Shown here in pieces: positions 32,881-44,462 of a stretch of 64,000 bases of DNA (within the stretch, counting starts at the first letter, position 1; each line of letters starts with the position of its first letter). This DNA is from Triglochin maritima. Taxonomy: Eukaryota > Streptophyta > Magnoliopsida > Alismatales > Juncaginaceae. The stretch lies in assembly GCA_963682175.1 (NCBI GenBank), contig OY821788.1, forward strand, positions 16,758,001-16,822,000. Direction: 5' to 3'. The notes below the pieces were generated by a model that was not told the origin of the DNA, made no database searches, and was given only the letters and a program-made list of their open reading frames with translations. A program made the translations under genes and the position numbers.

Positions 32881-34014
32881 TACTATTGTTGACACCTTTA
32901 TGACGCTGGAAGGTCAGTCTTTCCCGACGATCAAGTATTTGGATTTATCAGTCCATCTACATATATATACGGGATTCAGGATAAATCGAGTCAGCTTGGG
33001 ACTCTCATGAAAGAGGAAGACAAAAGATGTTATCTACTCCCTTATCGTGAGAGGTAAACTTTGTAATTCAATGTGGAACTTCATTTTGTAATAAGCTTCT
33101 AATTATATATATAACAAGGCTCATTGGATGCTTGTCGTTGTATGCCCCGTGACTAAGTTGGCATTTTGGTTTGATCCGTTGGGGTCTAATAAACCAAGGG
33201 ACTCCATAAAGAAACTTGTAAATCTGTAAGTTCGTTTTAGTCATCTTATTTGTAATTTGTGCATATTTATTAGTATTATTGAATTCATATTTATTAACTT
33301 GTGCTACTCAAGACAATGAAGGTTTACAGAGCGTTAGGCGGCAGGAGAACAACCCCAAAAGCGGGAGTAACATGGCATGGAATGGGAGTAAGTTATTTCT
33401 CCTATTTTGGTTAATTAAGTTAGGAACATATATTTAGCGAATTTCTATGTTTGTAGTGTTAGTATCTATGGCCCTCTAAACGATAGATAAATGGGGAATT
33501 AAAAATAATAATCGAAGGATTAATGAATAGACAATTGCAAATCACAAATTCATCAACACCGGAGTTTAGAGAGTTTCGGCACCCACACCCGGGTCCTAGT
33601 CCTCCTCGCAAGCCTCACTCGATCCTCCGAGATCAACGTCATTTACAACACCGAGCTTCGCAAACAACCTCGCCTCGCTCGTGTCTCCTCTCACAACCCA
33701 AGAGGGAGCTCCCTCGAAGCTTTACAACTTGGTGATTCTTGAATAAGGAATTGGAATCACAATCTAACTAACACTCTATACTGGACCACACTTGGATATT
33801 GATATGGAATTGGATATGCAAGTGGTGAAGTTTAGGCTTGAGTGTTGTGGATTGAGAGCTTGAAGATGGAGAGGATTTGGCTTTGAGTATTGGATAGACA
33901 GGAAGTGTTCAAGATCTCCAAAACCAACAAATGAGGTCCTATTTATAAGCCTTCAAGCTCAACTAGCTGTTTGGGAGTTGGTGGGGAAATGGACCAATAG
34001 GAATGCAAGATGTG

Positions 34015-35547
34015 TGATTGAACATTTTAAATTATAACTGCAAGTGCACGGCCGCGTTGAAGCGGTGGCAAATACGGGTCGATCCACAGGGAAGTGTGTC
34101 GACTTTGGTTAGTTCGAAGGAGAGTCAGAAAGAAAGGAGAGAAAAATCGATTAAACTAAACTACACTACAATACGAAAGGAAATGGGAAATACGCAATAA
34201 ACCTAAACCCCATAGGGGGTAGAGAAAGAATATGAGTACAAATATATGTGTATGTGTGTGTTCAATTAAGCTTATCACAACATGTAGTGCATGAAAATCA
34301 TAAAACTAAATCCAACTTTGCCTCTACATGAATTAAGATAACACAGTATCATTAAATCATACAAGACAATAATTGGAATCAAGCTAAATGAACTCAGGTA
34401 TAAAGACTAGACCCTACTATGCCTCCACATGAAATAAGATAGCACATTATCATTCAAACATACAAGGCATTAACCAAGGTAAAGGCGACAAGAGTCATGT
34501 TTCCTACTATGCCTACTACAAGGTAAAGGCGACAAGACCCTACTATGCCTACCACAGGTCATGTTTCCAATATTAATTCCATCCTTATCCTTACCTCATC
34601 ATTCCCCAAAAAATAGGTCCACTAATCCAAGCATATGCTAAGCTTCATTCAAGAGCATTAGCATAAAACTAAAGAAGCATGCAAGACATATGAAAGGAAA
34701 TTAAACTAAGAAAGAAACTACATAACCAAAGGAAAACACCTATTGTTACTCACTTAATTACAAGTAGCCTCTCTCCACCAGGGGTTTTTGCTTCAAGCCT
34801 TTTACTCCTACTAGAGAGGATGGCCACCAAGAGAGTGATGGGATACAAGAGAGGAGGGAGATTTTTATTTATAGCCATATAAAAAGATAATCCGGGATAA
34901 TCCCCCGGTATGGGACTAAACATATACCAGAAATAGACTCAATACACTCTAATACACGCCCCACAGAAATCTTAACGGATCCGGAGCAAACCGGACCTCC
35001 AATCAGCGATCCCAGACCGCCAATTGGCGGTCTACAGGGTTTGGATCGGGTTGTTGTTTCGTGTGGGCTTTCTTGGATGGCTCTGTTTGTCTTTGATGCA
35101 TATACTTCGCTTGCTGGAGCTCCGACCCGAATAGAATTGCCAAAATACTCCCCATGATGGTGTGGAGTATTCTTGTTAGCACATTGGTCCTTCTATCTTG
35201 CATTCAGGTTGTTCGATCTTACATCTTAGTCCTCGAGTCTCTCCACTCCGTCCTTTTTCCTCCTTTTTGGTCCTTTTAGAGTCTCTCCTTCTCAAACCTA
35301 CTTATTCCTGAAAACTAAACATTAAACTCGTTACATAGTATTGTTTGGGTGAAAGATAAGGGATATAAGACACAAAGATATGGATGAAATGATGTCAATC
35401 AAGGAACCCCCACACCTAACTTTTGCTAGTCTCGAGCAAAACAAAGAAAGAGAAAAAGCATACGAAAAACAAGGAAATCCTAACTCACTTTCGTAGGAAT
35501 CACGGTTGCACTTAGTACTGCAATAAGACATTAAACCTCCTTGTCGC
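34015..35547 (-). mobile_element. Athila-like LTR fragment L
   Basis: The minus-strand LTR is 34015-35401 (TGATTGACATC at the right end, TTCAATCA at the left). It is followed by PPT-side internal sequence to 35547, where it stops inside the GNRA stem (CCTCCTTGTCGCCA remains). A decayed USE (GTCCCATACCG, 34916-34906) lies 32 bases from a TATAAATAA box (34873-34865). A palindrome GACCGCCAATTGGCGGTC is at about 35014-35031. No gene. Confidence 0.8.
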
Positions 35548-35639
35548 CAACGCCATTTACAACACCGAGCCTCGCGAACAACCTCGCCTCGCTCGTGTCT
35601 CCTCCCACAACCCGAGAGGGAGCTTCCTCCGTAACGTCC

Positions 35640-37057
35640 TGTTGAACGTTTTATTTAAAACCGCAAGTGCACGACCGCGATGAAGCGGTGGCAAGTACGG
35701 GTCGTCCTCAGGGAGGTGAGCAGCCTCTTGTTTATCAGAAATCAAATGGCAAAAATTGGGGGAGAAAGATTGATTATGCTACTCTACACTAAACTACGCT
35801 AAGAAGTATGAAATGCGAACGAAAGAAACAAACAATGAAATGACAACTAAGCTAAAGACAAAACAAGAATGCTGGAATACAGAAATGGGAAAACCCAAAA
35901 GGGGTGGAGTGAGTGCACACATGCAAAGAGGTGGGTGTAGAATACATTCTTTAAGCACATGAAGGTGGTGTTTATCAAGCATAGGAAGTGTCTAAATGTT
36001 ATGGCAAAACCTATCAATCTATTCACCAACTTAGTTGATTAACATTTACATATGCAAGTTGTTTATTTCAGAACCTAAACAAGCATGAGAGGTGTCTAAT
36101 CATTTTGGCAAAACTCATCAAATTATAAATTCTATCATAAACAAGCAAGCATACATTCATGTTTTATCAACACATCAAAAATAAAGCATTCATCCCATTC
36201 TCTAATGCATGTATGTACATCTACTCCACCCCCCAAAGGGGATGGAACTACTCACTAAACATTACACTAATTATTAAACTAAGCAAAGAAAGCATATTAA
36301 AACTAAGCTAGAAATAAAAGACGATTAAACTAAAACATGCACAAACAATAAAAGAAGCATAAACAAACAATGAAAGAAACACAAAACTTTATTGATAAAA
36401 TGAGTCACATTTCAAGTAGCATCGTCCTACTTTAGTTTGTGCTTCAAGGCCTCACTTCTAGTAGGAAGAATAGCCACTTAAAGTATGGAGTGATTACAAT
36501 GGAAGGTGAAGAGTTCTATTTATAGCCATGGAAAAAGGAAAGCCGGGACAATCCCCCGAGGTGGGACTAAACAGATACCAAAAATAGTCTAAACATCCTC
36601 TAATACATGTGCTGGAGAAATTTTAGTGGATTAGGGCCAAAATGGACCGCCAATTGGCGGTCTTGTCTTGGACCGCCAATTGGCGGTCTATATGGTTCAG
36701 ATCCTGCTCATTGTTGTTGTGGGCTTTTCTTTCTGGTATTGTTGGTATTTGATGCGGTTACTTGACTTGTTGGAGCTCCGACCCGAATCGAATTGGTAAA
36801 ATACTCCCCATGATGGTGTGGAGTATTCTGTTTTGCTCTTAGGTCCTTCTGTCTTGCAATCAGGTCCTTCTTCCTTGCATCTTGGTCCCCAGATCTCACA
36901 ATTCAGTCCTTTTTCCCAGCTTTTGGGTCCTTTTATGCTTCATCTCTTCAAACCTATTTATTCCTGAAAACTAAACATAAAACTCGTGACATAGCATTGA
37001 TTAGGTGAAAGATAATGGCTATAAGATACAAATATAAGCATGAAATGATGTCAGTCA
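35640..37057 (-). repeat. 3' LTR of element C
   Basis: The LTR is 1418 bp. It carries two tandem copies of the 18-bp palindrome (36645-36662 and 36671-36688), where the 5' LTR has one. The USE reads GTCCCACCTCG (36567-36557), one base from consensus. It retains a roughly 55-base segment near 36970-37020 that the 5' LTR lacks. Confidence 0.92.
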
Positions 37058-38618
37058 AATACCCCCACACCTAACTTTTGCTAGTCCCGAGCAAAACAAA
37101 GAAAGAGAAAAGCATACGAAAAAACAAGAAATCCTAACTCACTTTCGTAGGAATCACGGTTGCACTTAGCACGTGCAACAAGCCGTTAAACCTCCTTGTC
37201 GCCAAGGAGGAGGAGTGTTGTCTCCTGAGGGTTTTCAGCGGATATACCCACAAAATCCGAACAAGATGCATTAATCAATCTAGCTATACGACTCGTTGGA
37301 CTCATTTTGTCGATCATGGGATGCGGTAATACTACGGGTCGACTCTATATATGTAATCGGTCCACACACCTAGCCTAATGAGTTATTCGTGAAAGTTAGT
37401 TAAGGACTTAAGTGAAAGACATGGACAACCTTAACTTCTGAATGTGATACAATGTGTAAAGTCCATTTTGGTTCTTATTTGACTCTTTTTTTCTTTTTTT
37501 TCTTTTTTTTCTTTAGAGCATTTTATTGGTTGGTGTTTGATTCTCCCAGGGTCAGGTTTCGTGCATCATTACCTATGAGGACTTACACTATCACGTACAC
37601 CTTCCCCCAAATCTCCACATAGGGCGATCCCTAGCACCCGTGTAACGGGAGTTCGGTCGGCGCATCCCAAGTCAGATGACTCGAAAGCACCAGGCACAAA
37701 GTCCCCTCAGACCTACTTCCCCGAGTGATAGGAGCCGTGCGAAAAAAGAGAACACCACTTATTTATCTACATGGGAACCAAAACCCCTACACTTAAGTTT
37801 CACAAAAAGAGATTAAGGGCCCTCGACTATGACAAACTTCCTTACACTCACAAACACGAATTATTTGACTCACTAGGTTCAGGGTGGACTTCTTTAAATG
37901 TTTGAGTACTGAAACCCTATGATTACACGCCCCCCCGAGGGAAAACCGGGGTGCATCCTAACGACTCGATAAGACCTAAAGCCAGTAAACCAAAAATCCT
38001 AATGCATCAAGTTCAAGACAATTTTGGGAGCTTTCTTTTTACTTTGCCTCTCAACGGTTTTGCACATGCCAAACACACGCAAAACCTACAAAAACATTTT
38101 CTTTCGCAAACACATGAAGATTTTGAAAGAAATGTGAAAATTTTAAAGCACTACGCAAGCAAAAGAAGACAAGTCACCCGAGGATCATGGCAAGCAGATA
38201 TGTCGATATTAAATGCGGCACACTAACATGACCCTAACAATACACACAAAAAGAAAACAAAATCAAAAGAAAAAGACTCGACTATGTACACACGTAAAAC
38301 ACCCCCCCACACCTACTTCATGCATTGTCCTCAATGAATGTGAACAAGATACTACATGTAGATATGAATGAAAAAGGAAAGATCTCACCAACATGAAGTA
38401 CAAAGGGACATTCAGGGTCATGTTGATGGACACAAACCCAAATTCCCTCAAAACCTGTGAGAAGCTGAAGAAGGGAGATAAATACGTGAAGAAATTAGGC
38501 CCAAGTACACAAGGGTTGGGGCCCACAACAATCGATGCTCACTGAAGGAGTCTTTCATTACACACTTTTTTTTAATAAAGATATATACATCAACCAAGAT
38601 ATTCTCATAATCATTTGG
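37058..38618 (-). other. 3' noncoding internal region of element C
   Basis: Between gag stop and PPT, with no gene. It contains the PPT (GTGTGGGGGT, 37070-37061), the GNRA stem, a T-rich tract on the plus strand at about 37485-37514, the conserved block 37555-37770, and the CCCCG/CGGGG hairpin at 37933-37951. The small plus-strand frame 37951-38226 is a shadow shared with K 59268-59471. Confidence 0.8.
37191..37210 (-). other. RNA stem with GCGA tetraloop (element C)
   Basis: The minus strand reads CCTCCTTG-GCGA-CAAGGAGG, about 120 bases before the PPT. Confidence 0.7.
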
Positions 38619-41600
38619 TCAAGGAACATCAAATGAGAACATCAAGTCATGAGGACCAGAGACTTGTCGAGATAGGCAAACTCCACTGGTACTCTGAGGT
38701 GTCATGAGGGGTGAAAGGTCAAAGCTGAAAGGCTCGAACCCCTCATGATATTGGTTTGGTGTGGGCAACAAAGAATGAAGTTGTGTTGCCTCACTAGGGT
38801 TTAATTGCTCATCGAAGAAAACCCTCCAACCAATAGGCGGGTGCATCGGAATGAGTTCCTCAAGCTCATTCGATGGATGCAGCAGACCTGCATCACTAAG
38901 AATGGGGCTTCTCCCCAAGTCATCCAACAAGGACCTCCCACCATCATTTTGATCATCAAGCATAAGCTCGGTCATAGGTGGGTCATTGTTGGAGTCAATA
39001 TGAAGCTCAAATGGCTCAATGGCCATGGGATCTGAGGTAGAGACATCTTCTGGTATAGGCATATAATAAGGTGTCTCACTCTCACTAGTACTCTCAACTG
39101 AATCATGCAACGAACACTCCCTTTGGACATTCATGTTCGAGGCCAGCTCACTCTGTTGCATTGCGAAGACAGGGAATGTGTTTTCGCTGGGCCCACGAAC
39201 ATTCTCAACGGGTTGCATTGGGGTTAGGGGTGTTCGTTGATTTTGTGGTGCTTTCTCCAATTGGCGGATGAGATTTAGATTTAAAGGTTCATCCATGGGT
39301 TCCTGTTGCTTACCAGAGTTGAACACATGAAACTCAGCACTCATGTTACCGAATGAGAGCTTCATGAGACCATTTCTACAATTAATCAAGGAATTGGAGG
39401 TTGCCAGAAATGGTCTACCCAAAATCAAAGGTATTTGAGAGTGGGTGTTCGCAACAGGATTGGTATCGAGGACAACAAAATCGACTGGAAATATAAAATC
39501 TCCAACTTTGATAAGCACGTCCTCAATAATCCCCATGGGAATATGAATGGATCTATCTGCCAATTGGAGGGTGATCTTAGTTGGTTTCAAGTCTCCCAAG
39601 TTCAACTGTTGATAAACAGAGAATGGGAGGAGGTTGACCGCTGATCCGAAATCAAGCAAAACATTGCTCATTCTAGTGTCCCCTATCGTACACTGAATAG
39701 TAGGACACCCAGGGTCCTTGTATTTTTTGTAGGTGGGATTGGACAAAAGTGAGCTGATATTTGCAGCCAAGAATGCTTTCTTAGGAACATTGGTCTTCCT
39801 CTTGGTTGTGCAGAGATCCTTCAACACTTTGGGATATTGAGGTATTTGTTGGATGACATCCAACAAGCGGATGTTAACCTTCACTTGCTTAAACACCTCT
39901 AATATCTTGTCGTTGTTGTCACTCTGCTTTTTGTTCAACCTACTTGGATAGGGAGCTTTTGGCAGGTAGGTTTTCTGTTGTGCCTGAGAAGAAAGCTTTG
40001 GTGTATTACCCTCACCCTCAGCTTCTTCTTCACCACCATTCCCACTGAGGGGCTGCATAGATGGTGGTGGGTGTGGCAAGGAAATGTGATTGTCAGCCTG
40101 TTTTCCATTCCTTAAGGTCACAATGGAATTGACATGGTGAACAGGTTCCTCCACATGGTTCACTTGCCTCCCCCGAGGTACCACATTCTCATTTTGCATT
40201 TGTTGTTGTTGGTACATGTGGGGGTTAGCCTCAGGCTGGCTAGGAAAAGACGCTCTCTCTCTCTCATGTACAGACTGAGCCAATTGGCCCACCTGAAGCT
40301 CTAGAGATTTGATGGTCTGTTGATTTGAAGTGAGAACTTGACTTGTGGACAACATAAAAATTTTCATAGAGTTCTCAAGTCCACGAGTCAAGTTCTCAAG
40401 CGAATTAAACTGGGTTTCAAAGTTGTTAGAATTTGGGAAACCTGGTTGGTTGGTGCTTGGAACTTGCGGTTGCTGATAAGATTGTGCATGCATGGGAGGT
40501 TGGTGTGATTGGTAAGGTGGTCTAGAGGAGTTTGAAGGACCACCCGGGGTATTAGTTTGGTTCCATGAAAAATTGGGGTGGTTCCTCCATCCAGGATTAT
40601 AAGATGATGAGTATGGGTCATTCCTGGCTCTATCATAGACGGCGTTGACACGCTCCATCTCAGGAGGAATGGACTCACACTCGCTTTCTACTTGACCTTT
40701 CCTACCACAGGAATGACAGGGAACTGGACCAGATGTGGACATGTGAGGTGCACTTTGTTGGTTTTGGAGCTCAATCGAATCCATACGGCGCATTAAGGCT
40801 GTCATGCGTGCCTCGGTGGCCGTAGTGGTATCGATAGCAAATGCGGAACCCGATCTAGTTGAGTTTGCATTCGCGATCCTCGCTCCTATACTAGATGATG
40901 CAGGTGGTTCCCTCACACTCTCCCATTGCATGGTTTTCTCAGCGAGGTCTTCTAGGAAGGCCCATGCCTCCCTTTCATCCTTTCCCAATAACTCTCCTTG
41001 ACACATGGACTCAAGGAGCGTTCTTGACGGGATGTGAAGACCCTCGTACACAATCTGACAAAGGCGCCACAACTCAATGCCATGGTAAGAGCATGAGGAT
41101 AGTAGCTCCTTGAACCTCCCTAGATATGCATGAAATGTCTCAGTCTGAAGTTGATATAACGAATTGATTTCGTTCCTCAATTTTTGAGTCCGATGATTTG
41201 GGAAGTACTTCTTGAGGAATGCAGATTGAAACTCATCCCAAGTCCTAAAGGCATTCGCCTGGTTGCTGTATAACCACTGCTTGGCGTCATCCTTCAGCGC
41301 AAAGGGGACAAGCCTAAGATGGATGGAGTCTGTGCTAAGTTGTTGCAGCTTCAACATAGCACAAACCTCCTCAAATTCCCTGAGAAAGATATAGGGGTCA
41401 CCTTTCCCAGTGAAATGAGGGTGCATGGAGATAAACTGAGGCTTAACCTCAAAATGGTTCCCATTAGCCTCTGGCAATACGATGCATGAAGGTAGAGCAG
41501 TACGGCTCGGGTAGCATCGATCACGTAGAGGTATGGGAACGACAACAGGACGCTCAGGTGGGTCCAGCAACAGCTCCTCCTCGCGGAAATTAGCAGCCAT

Positions 41601-41717
41601 TGAAACCGAACTATGTGCGACACGAGAGGAGGAAGGTGTTGAGAAATCGATGACCGAAGCCGGATTGACAATGCTCCTCGTCAAACGACCACTCTCATCT
41701 CCTGTCCACGAAAGCAT
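38619..41717 (-). CDS. Gag-protease polyprotein of element C (intact)
   Basis: The open frame is about 1032 codons from ATG at 41717; the frame is open a little further upstream but only from a GTG. Capsid domain (Retrotrans_gag) at about residues 130-230: DPYIFLREFEEVC, AKQWLYSNQANAF, WDEFQSAFLKKYFP, LWRLCQIVYEGL. Zinc knuckle at residues 334-347 reads C-X2-C-X4-Q-X4-C, so the His is replaced by Gln. A Pro/Asn/Gln-rich linker follows. The retropepsin-like domain has active site D689-F-G-S-A, LPFSVYQQL and LILGRPFL. The C-terminal module is acidic, with HPPIGWRV and MFSFDVP at the end. It would build the particle and cleave it; polymerase functions are absent. An intact frame in a non-autonomous copy fits recent activity. 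Confidence 0.93.
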   Translation of the reverse strand: MLSWTGDESGRLTRSIVNPASVIDFSTPSSSRVAHSSVSMAANFREEELLLDPPERPVVVPIPLRDRCYPSRTALPSCIVLPEANGNHFEVKPQFISMHPHFTGKGDPYIFLREFEEVCAMLKLQQLSTDSIHLRLVPFALKDDAKQWLYSNQANAFRTWDEFQSAFLKKYFPNHRTQKLRNEINSLYQLQTETFHAYLGRFKELLSSCSYHGIELWRLCQIVYEGLHIPSRTLLESMCQGELLGKDEREAWAFLEDLAEKTMQWESVREPPASSSIGARIANANSTRSGSAFAIDTTTATEARMTALMRRMDSIELQNQQSAPHMSTSGPVPCHSCGRKGQVESECESIPPEMERVNAVYDRARNDPYSSSYNPGWRNHPNFSWNQTNTPGGPSNSSRPPYQSHQPPMHAQSYQQPQVPSTNQPGFPNSNNFETQFNSLENLTRGLENSMKIFMLSTSQVLTSNQQTIKSLELQVGQLAQSVHERERASFPSQPEANPHMYQQQQMQNENVVPRGRQVNHVEEPVHHVNSIVTLRNGKQADNHISLPHPPPSMQPLSGNGGEEEAEGEGNTPKLSSQAQQKTYLPKAPYPSRLNKKQSDNNDKILEVFKQVKVNIRLLDVIQQIPQYPKVLKDLCTTKRKTNVPKKAFLAANISSLLSNPTYKKYKDPGCPTIQCTIGDTRMSNVLLDFGSAVNLLPFSVYQQLNLGDLKPTKITLQLADRSIHIPMGIIEDVLIKVGDFIFPVDFVVLDTNPVANTHSQIPLILGRPFLATSNSLINCRNGLMKLSFGNMSAEFHVFNSGKQQEPMDEPLNLNLIRQLEKAPQNQRTPLTPMQPVENVRGPSENTFPVFAMQQSELASNMNVQRECSLHDSVESTSESETPYYMPIPEDVSTSDPMAIEPFELHIDSNNDPPMTELMLDDQNDGGRSLLDDLGRSPILSDAGLLHPSNELEELIPMHPPIGWRVFFDEQLNPSEATQLHSLLPTPNQYHEGFEPFSFDLSPLMTPQSTSGVCLSRQVSGPHDLMFSFDVP

Positions 41718-42759
41718 GCACAAAGGTGCACACACACTAAAATTTTTTTTAACAAAGAATGTACGTAGAGGAGAAGACGGGGGAACACAGGAGAGAAAGA
41801 ATGACTCAGGAGAGAAGGGCAGAAGTCCTTATGCTACGGCGGATGGGTACAGGTAGAAGCACACAAGCAAACAAGGCTCAAGGAATCCTAAGGTCGCTAT
41901 AGGTCCTTACAACTAGACGACGCCTAACTGCGAGGTCACACGGCCTCAACACGCCTCACCTCCCTACGACGAGGACCACAAAGCCCAGCAAGTGAGCCAA
42001 GATCCGGGGATCTCGTCTCTCCTACTATCGACAAAGTGGGCAACGCCGATCAGGTCATGACGGTCGGGACCGGATCACTCTCATAATGCGCCCGAAATCC
42101 TTAGGGCCAATGTCTACTTGATTTTAAAAATTAGGCTCTTTATTAGTGTGGTTTGTGGGGTGAAGGAAAGGGTGATGAAATCCCCCACCTTATCTTTTAT
42201 GGGACAACCCCTCCTTAGTAGCGTTTTGGAGTCCTAATCTAGCAATCAACTCTCCAAACAAACGCTCAACTCACACTTGTTTCAATGCACTTCCTACTAA
42301 CTAATGCATGTTCATACGAAAAGCATGAATGAGAGTAGAAGGTCCGTACCTCACGCCAGCTCTCAGCAACAGAAAATAAAGCTAAGATAAAAGACAATCT
42401 AAGTGCCTAAGTCACATACATGATGCATGGCCTAAACAAAAAGAATGCCTAATCTTTTGCTTTGAGTTTAGGGTCCAAGTTGCTTAAGGGAAGTTGATTA
42501 TTAATCTGGGAGCAATCTAAGAGTCAGAACATGCACAAATGGAGTCCCAGATTACTATATCAATTAGGCTAACAACAACAAAAAAGGAGAAGGTGAACGG
42601 AGCTCACCCGACCGCTGATTGGCGGTCGGAAGTGCCCAGTTTGCCTTGAAATTTTTCCAGAGGCCTTCCCTTGCTATTCCCAGTCTCCTGAAACAAAGAA
42701 AAACTACAAAACACAAATTAAATCTACTCGCGTCCCAACAAGAGTCTAGACTGGCACCT
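41718..42759 (-). other. 5' leader of element C
   Basis: No gene. It is homologous to the leaders of A and D and to the CACTA leader, with the AAGGAAAGGGTGATGAAATC block at about 42164-42183 and the ACGACGCCTAACT block at about 41917-41929. The GACCGCTGATTGGCGGTC near-palindrome is at about 42610-42627. Confidence 0.8.
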
Positions 42760-42776
42760 CCCCGGCAACGGCGCCA
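42760..42776 (-). promoter_or_regulatory. Primer binding site of element C (tRNA-Asp)
   Basis: The minus strand reads TGGCGCCGTTGCCGGGG, a 17 of 17 match to the tRNA-Asp 3' end complement, 6 bases from the LTR. Confidence 0.93.
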
Positions 42777-42782
42777 AAAACT

Positions 42783-44131
42783 TGTTGAACGTTTTATTTA
42801 AAACCGCAAGTGCACGGCCGCGATGAAACGGTGGCAAGTACGGGTCGTCCTCAGGGAGGTGAGCAGCCTCTTGTTTATCAGAAATCAAGTGGCAAAAATT
42901 GGGGGAGAAAGATTGACTATGCTACTCTACACTAAACTACGCTAAGAAGTATGAAATGCGAACGAAAGAAACAAACAATGAAATGTCAACTAAGCTAAAG
43001 ACAAAACAAGAATGCTGGAATACAGAAATGGGAAAACCCCTAAGGGGTGGAGTGAGTGCACACATGCAAAGAGGTGGGTGTAGAATACATTCTTTAAGCA
43101 CATGAAGGTGGTGTTTATCAAGCATAGGAAGTGTCTAAATGTTATGGCAAAACCTATCAATCTATTCACCAACTTAGTTGATTAACATTTACATATGCAA
43201 GTTGTTTATTTCAGAACCTAAACAAGCATGAGAGGTGTCTAATCATTTTGGCAAAACTCATCAAGTTATAAATTCTATCATAAACAAGCAAGCATACATT
43301 CATGTTTTATCAACACATCAAAAATAAAGCATTCATCCCATTCTCTAATGCATGTATGTACATCTACTCCACCCCCCAAAGGGGATGGAACTACTCACTA
43401 AACATTACACTAATTATTAAACTAAGCAAAGAAAGCATATTAAAACTAAGCTAGAAATAAAAGACGATTAAACTAAAACATGCACAAACAATAAAAGAAG
43501 CATAAACAAACAATGAAAGAAACACAAAACTTTATTGATAAAATGACTCACATTTCAAGTAGCATCCTTCTACTTTAGTGTGTGCTTGAAGGCCTCACTT
43601 CTGGTAGGAAGAATAGCCACTTAAAATATGGAGTGATTACAATGGAAGGTGAAGAGTTCTATTTATAGCCATGGAAAAAGGAAAACCGGGACAATCCCCC
43701 GATGTGGGACTAAACAGATACCAAAAATAGCCTAAACATTCTCTAATACATGTGCTGGAGAAATGTGAGTGGATTTGGGCCAAAATGGACCGCCAATTGG
43801 CGGTCTATATGGTTCAGATCCTGCTCATTTGTGTTGTGGGCTTTTCCTTCTGGTATTGTTGGTCTTTGATGCGGTTACTTGACTTGTTGGAGCTCTGACC
43901 CGAATCGAATTGGTAAAATACTCCCCATGATGGTGTGAAGTATTCTGTTTTGCTCTTAGGTCCTTCTGTCTTGCAATCAGGTCCTTCTTCCTTGCATCTT
44001 GGTCCCTAGATCTCACAATTCAGTCCTTTTTCCCAACTTTTGGGTCCTTTTATGCTTCATCTCTTCAAACCTATTTATTCCTGAAATATAAGATATAAGA
44101 TACAAATATAAGCATGAAATGATGTCAATCA
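42783..44131 (-). repeat. 5' LTR of element C
   Basis: The LTR is 1349 bp, TGATTGACATC (at 44131) to CGTTCAACA (at 42783). It has one palindrome copy and lacks about 55 bases present in the 3' LTR, which explains the length difference. Confidence 0.92.
43659..43805 (-). promoter_or_regulatory. Promoter of element C: palindrome, USE, TATA
   Basis: Minus strand: palindrome GACCGCCAATTGGCGGTC 43805-43788, GTCCCACATCG 43710-43700, then 32 bases, TATAAATAG 43667-43659. This is the active-side (5') LTR of the best preserved element, so it is the best candidate for a working promoter. Confidence 0.75.
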
Positions 44132-44450
44132 CGTCCCGTCCACCAACCCGCATCGAGCTCGAGTCCCGATCCGTCACCCATGTGTCCACTGACCCACAAC
44201 ACACACCTATTGACACAAAACATAAGTTGTTAAGTGTTATGGTAGTGGGCTCATGTCATTATATCCCACCCCAACATTCTTATGTTAGTTAATGTGGGAC
44301 TATTGTTTGGGGTGTTACAACCTACCCCACTTGAACACATGACGTCCCCATCGGGGTCAAGCCACTCAGTTACAGGGCATTGTGGGATTCTAGAGGTGGC
44401 CCCCACCCTTTAGGTATAGCACTTAGTTCCCACAATTTCGGCTGGTTCAC

Positions 44451-44462
44451 GCTCTGATACCA
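44451..44462 (-). promoter_or_regulatory. Primer binding site of TRIM M (initiator tRNA-Met)
   Basis: The minus strand reads TGGTATCAGAGC, the complement of the 3' end of plant initiator tRNA-Met, 2 bases from the LTR end GGACATTACA. Confidence 0.88.

Larger units (their letters stand above)
35640..44131 (-). mobile_element. Gag-only Ty3-gypsy retrotransposon C, complete
   Basis: This 8.49-kb element has 5' LTR 44131-42783, PBS 42776-42760, leader, gag-protease 41717-38619, a 1.5-kb noncoding region, PPT and 3' LTR 37057-35640. The perfect TSD CGTCC is at 35635-35639 and 44132-44136. The LTRs are nearly identical apart from a few indels, so insertion is recent. No reverse transcriptase, RNase H or integrase is encoded; mobility must depend on an autonomous partner. 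It is inserted in the LTR of TRIM M. Confidence 0.94.

Noticed and set aside
42937..43172. Small frames repeated at 35794-36029 and 42937-43172
   Set aside because: They recur only because both LTRs of element C contain the same sequence; no protein features.
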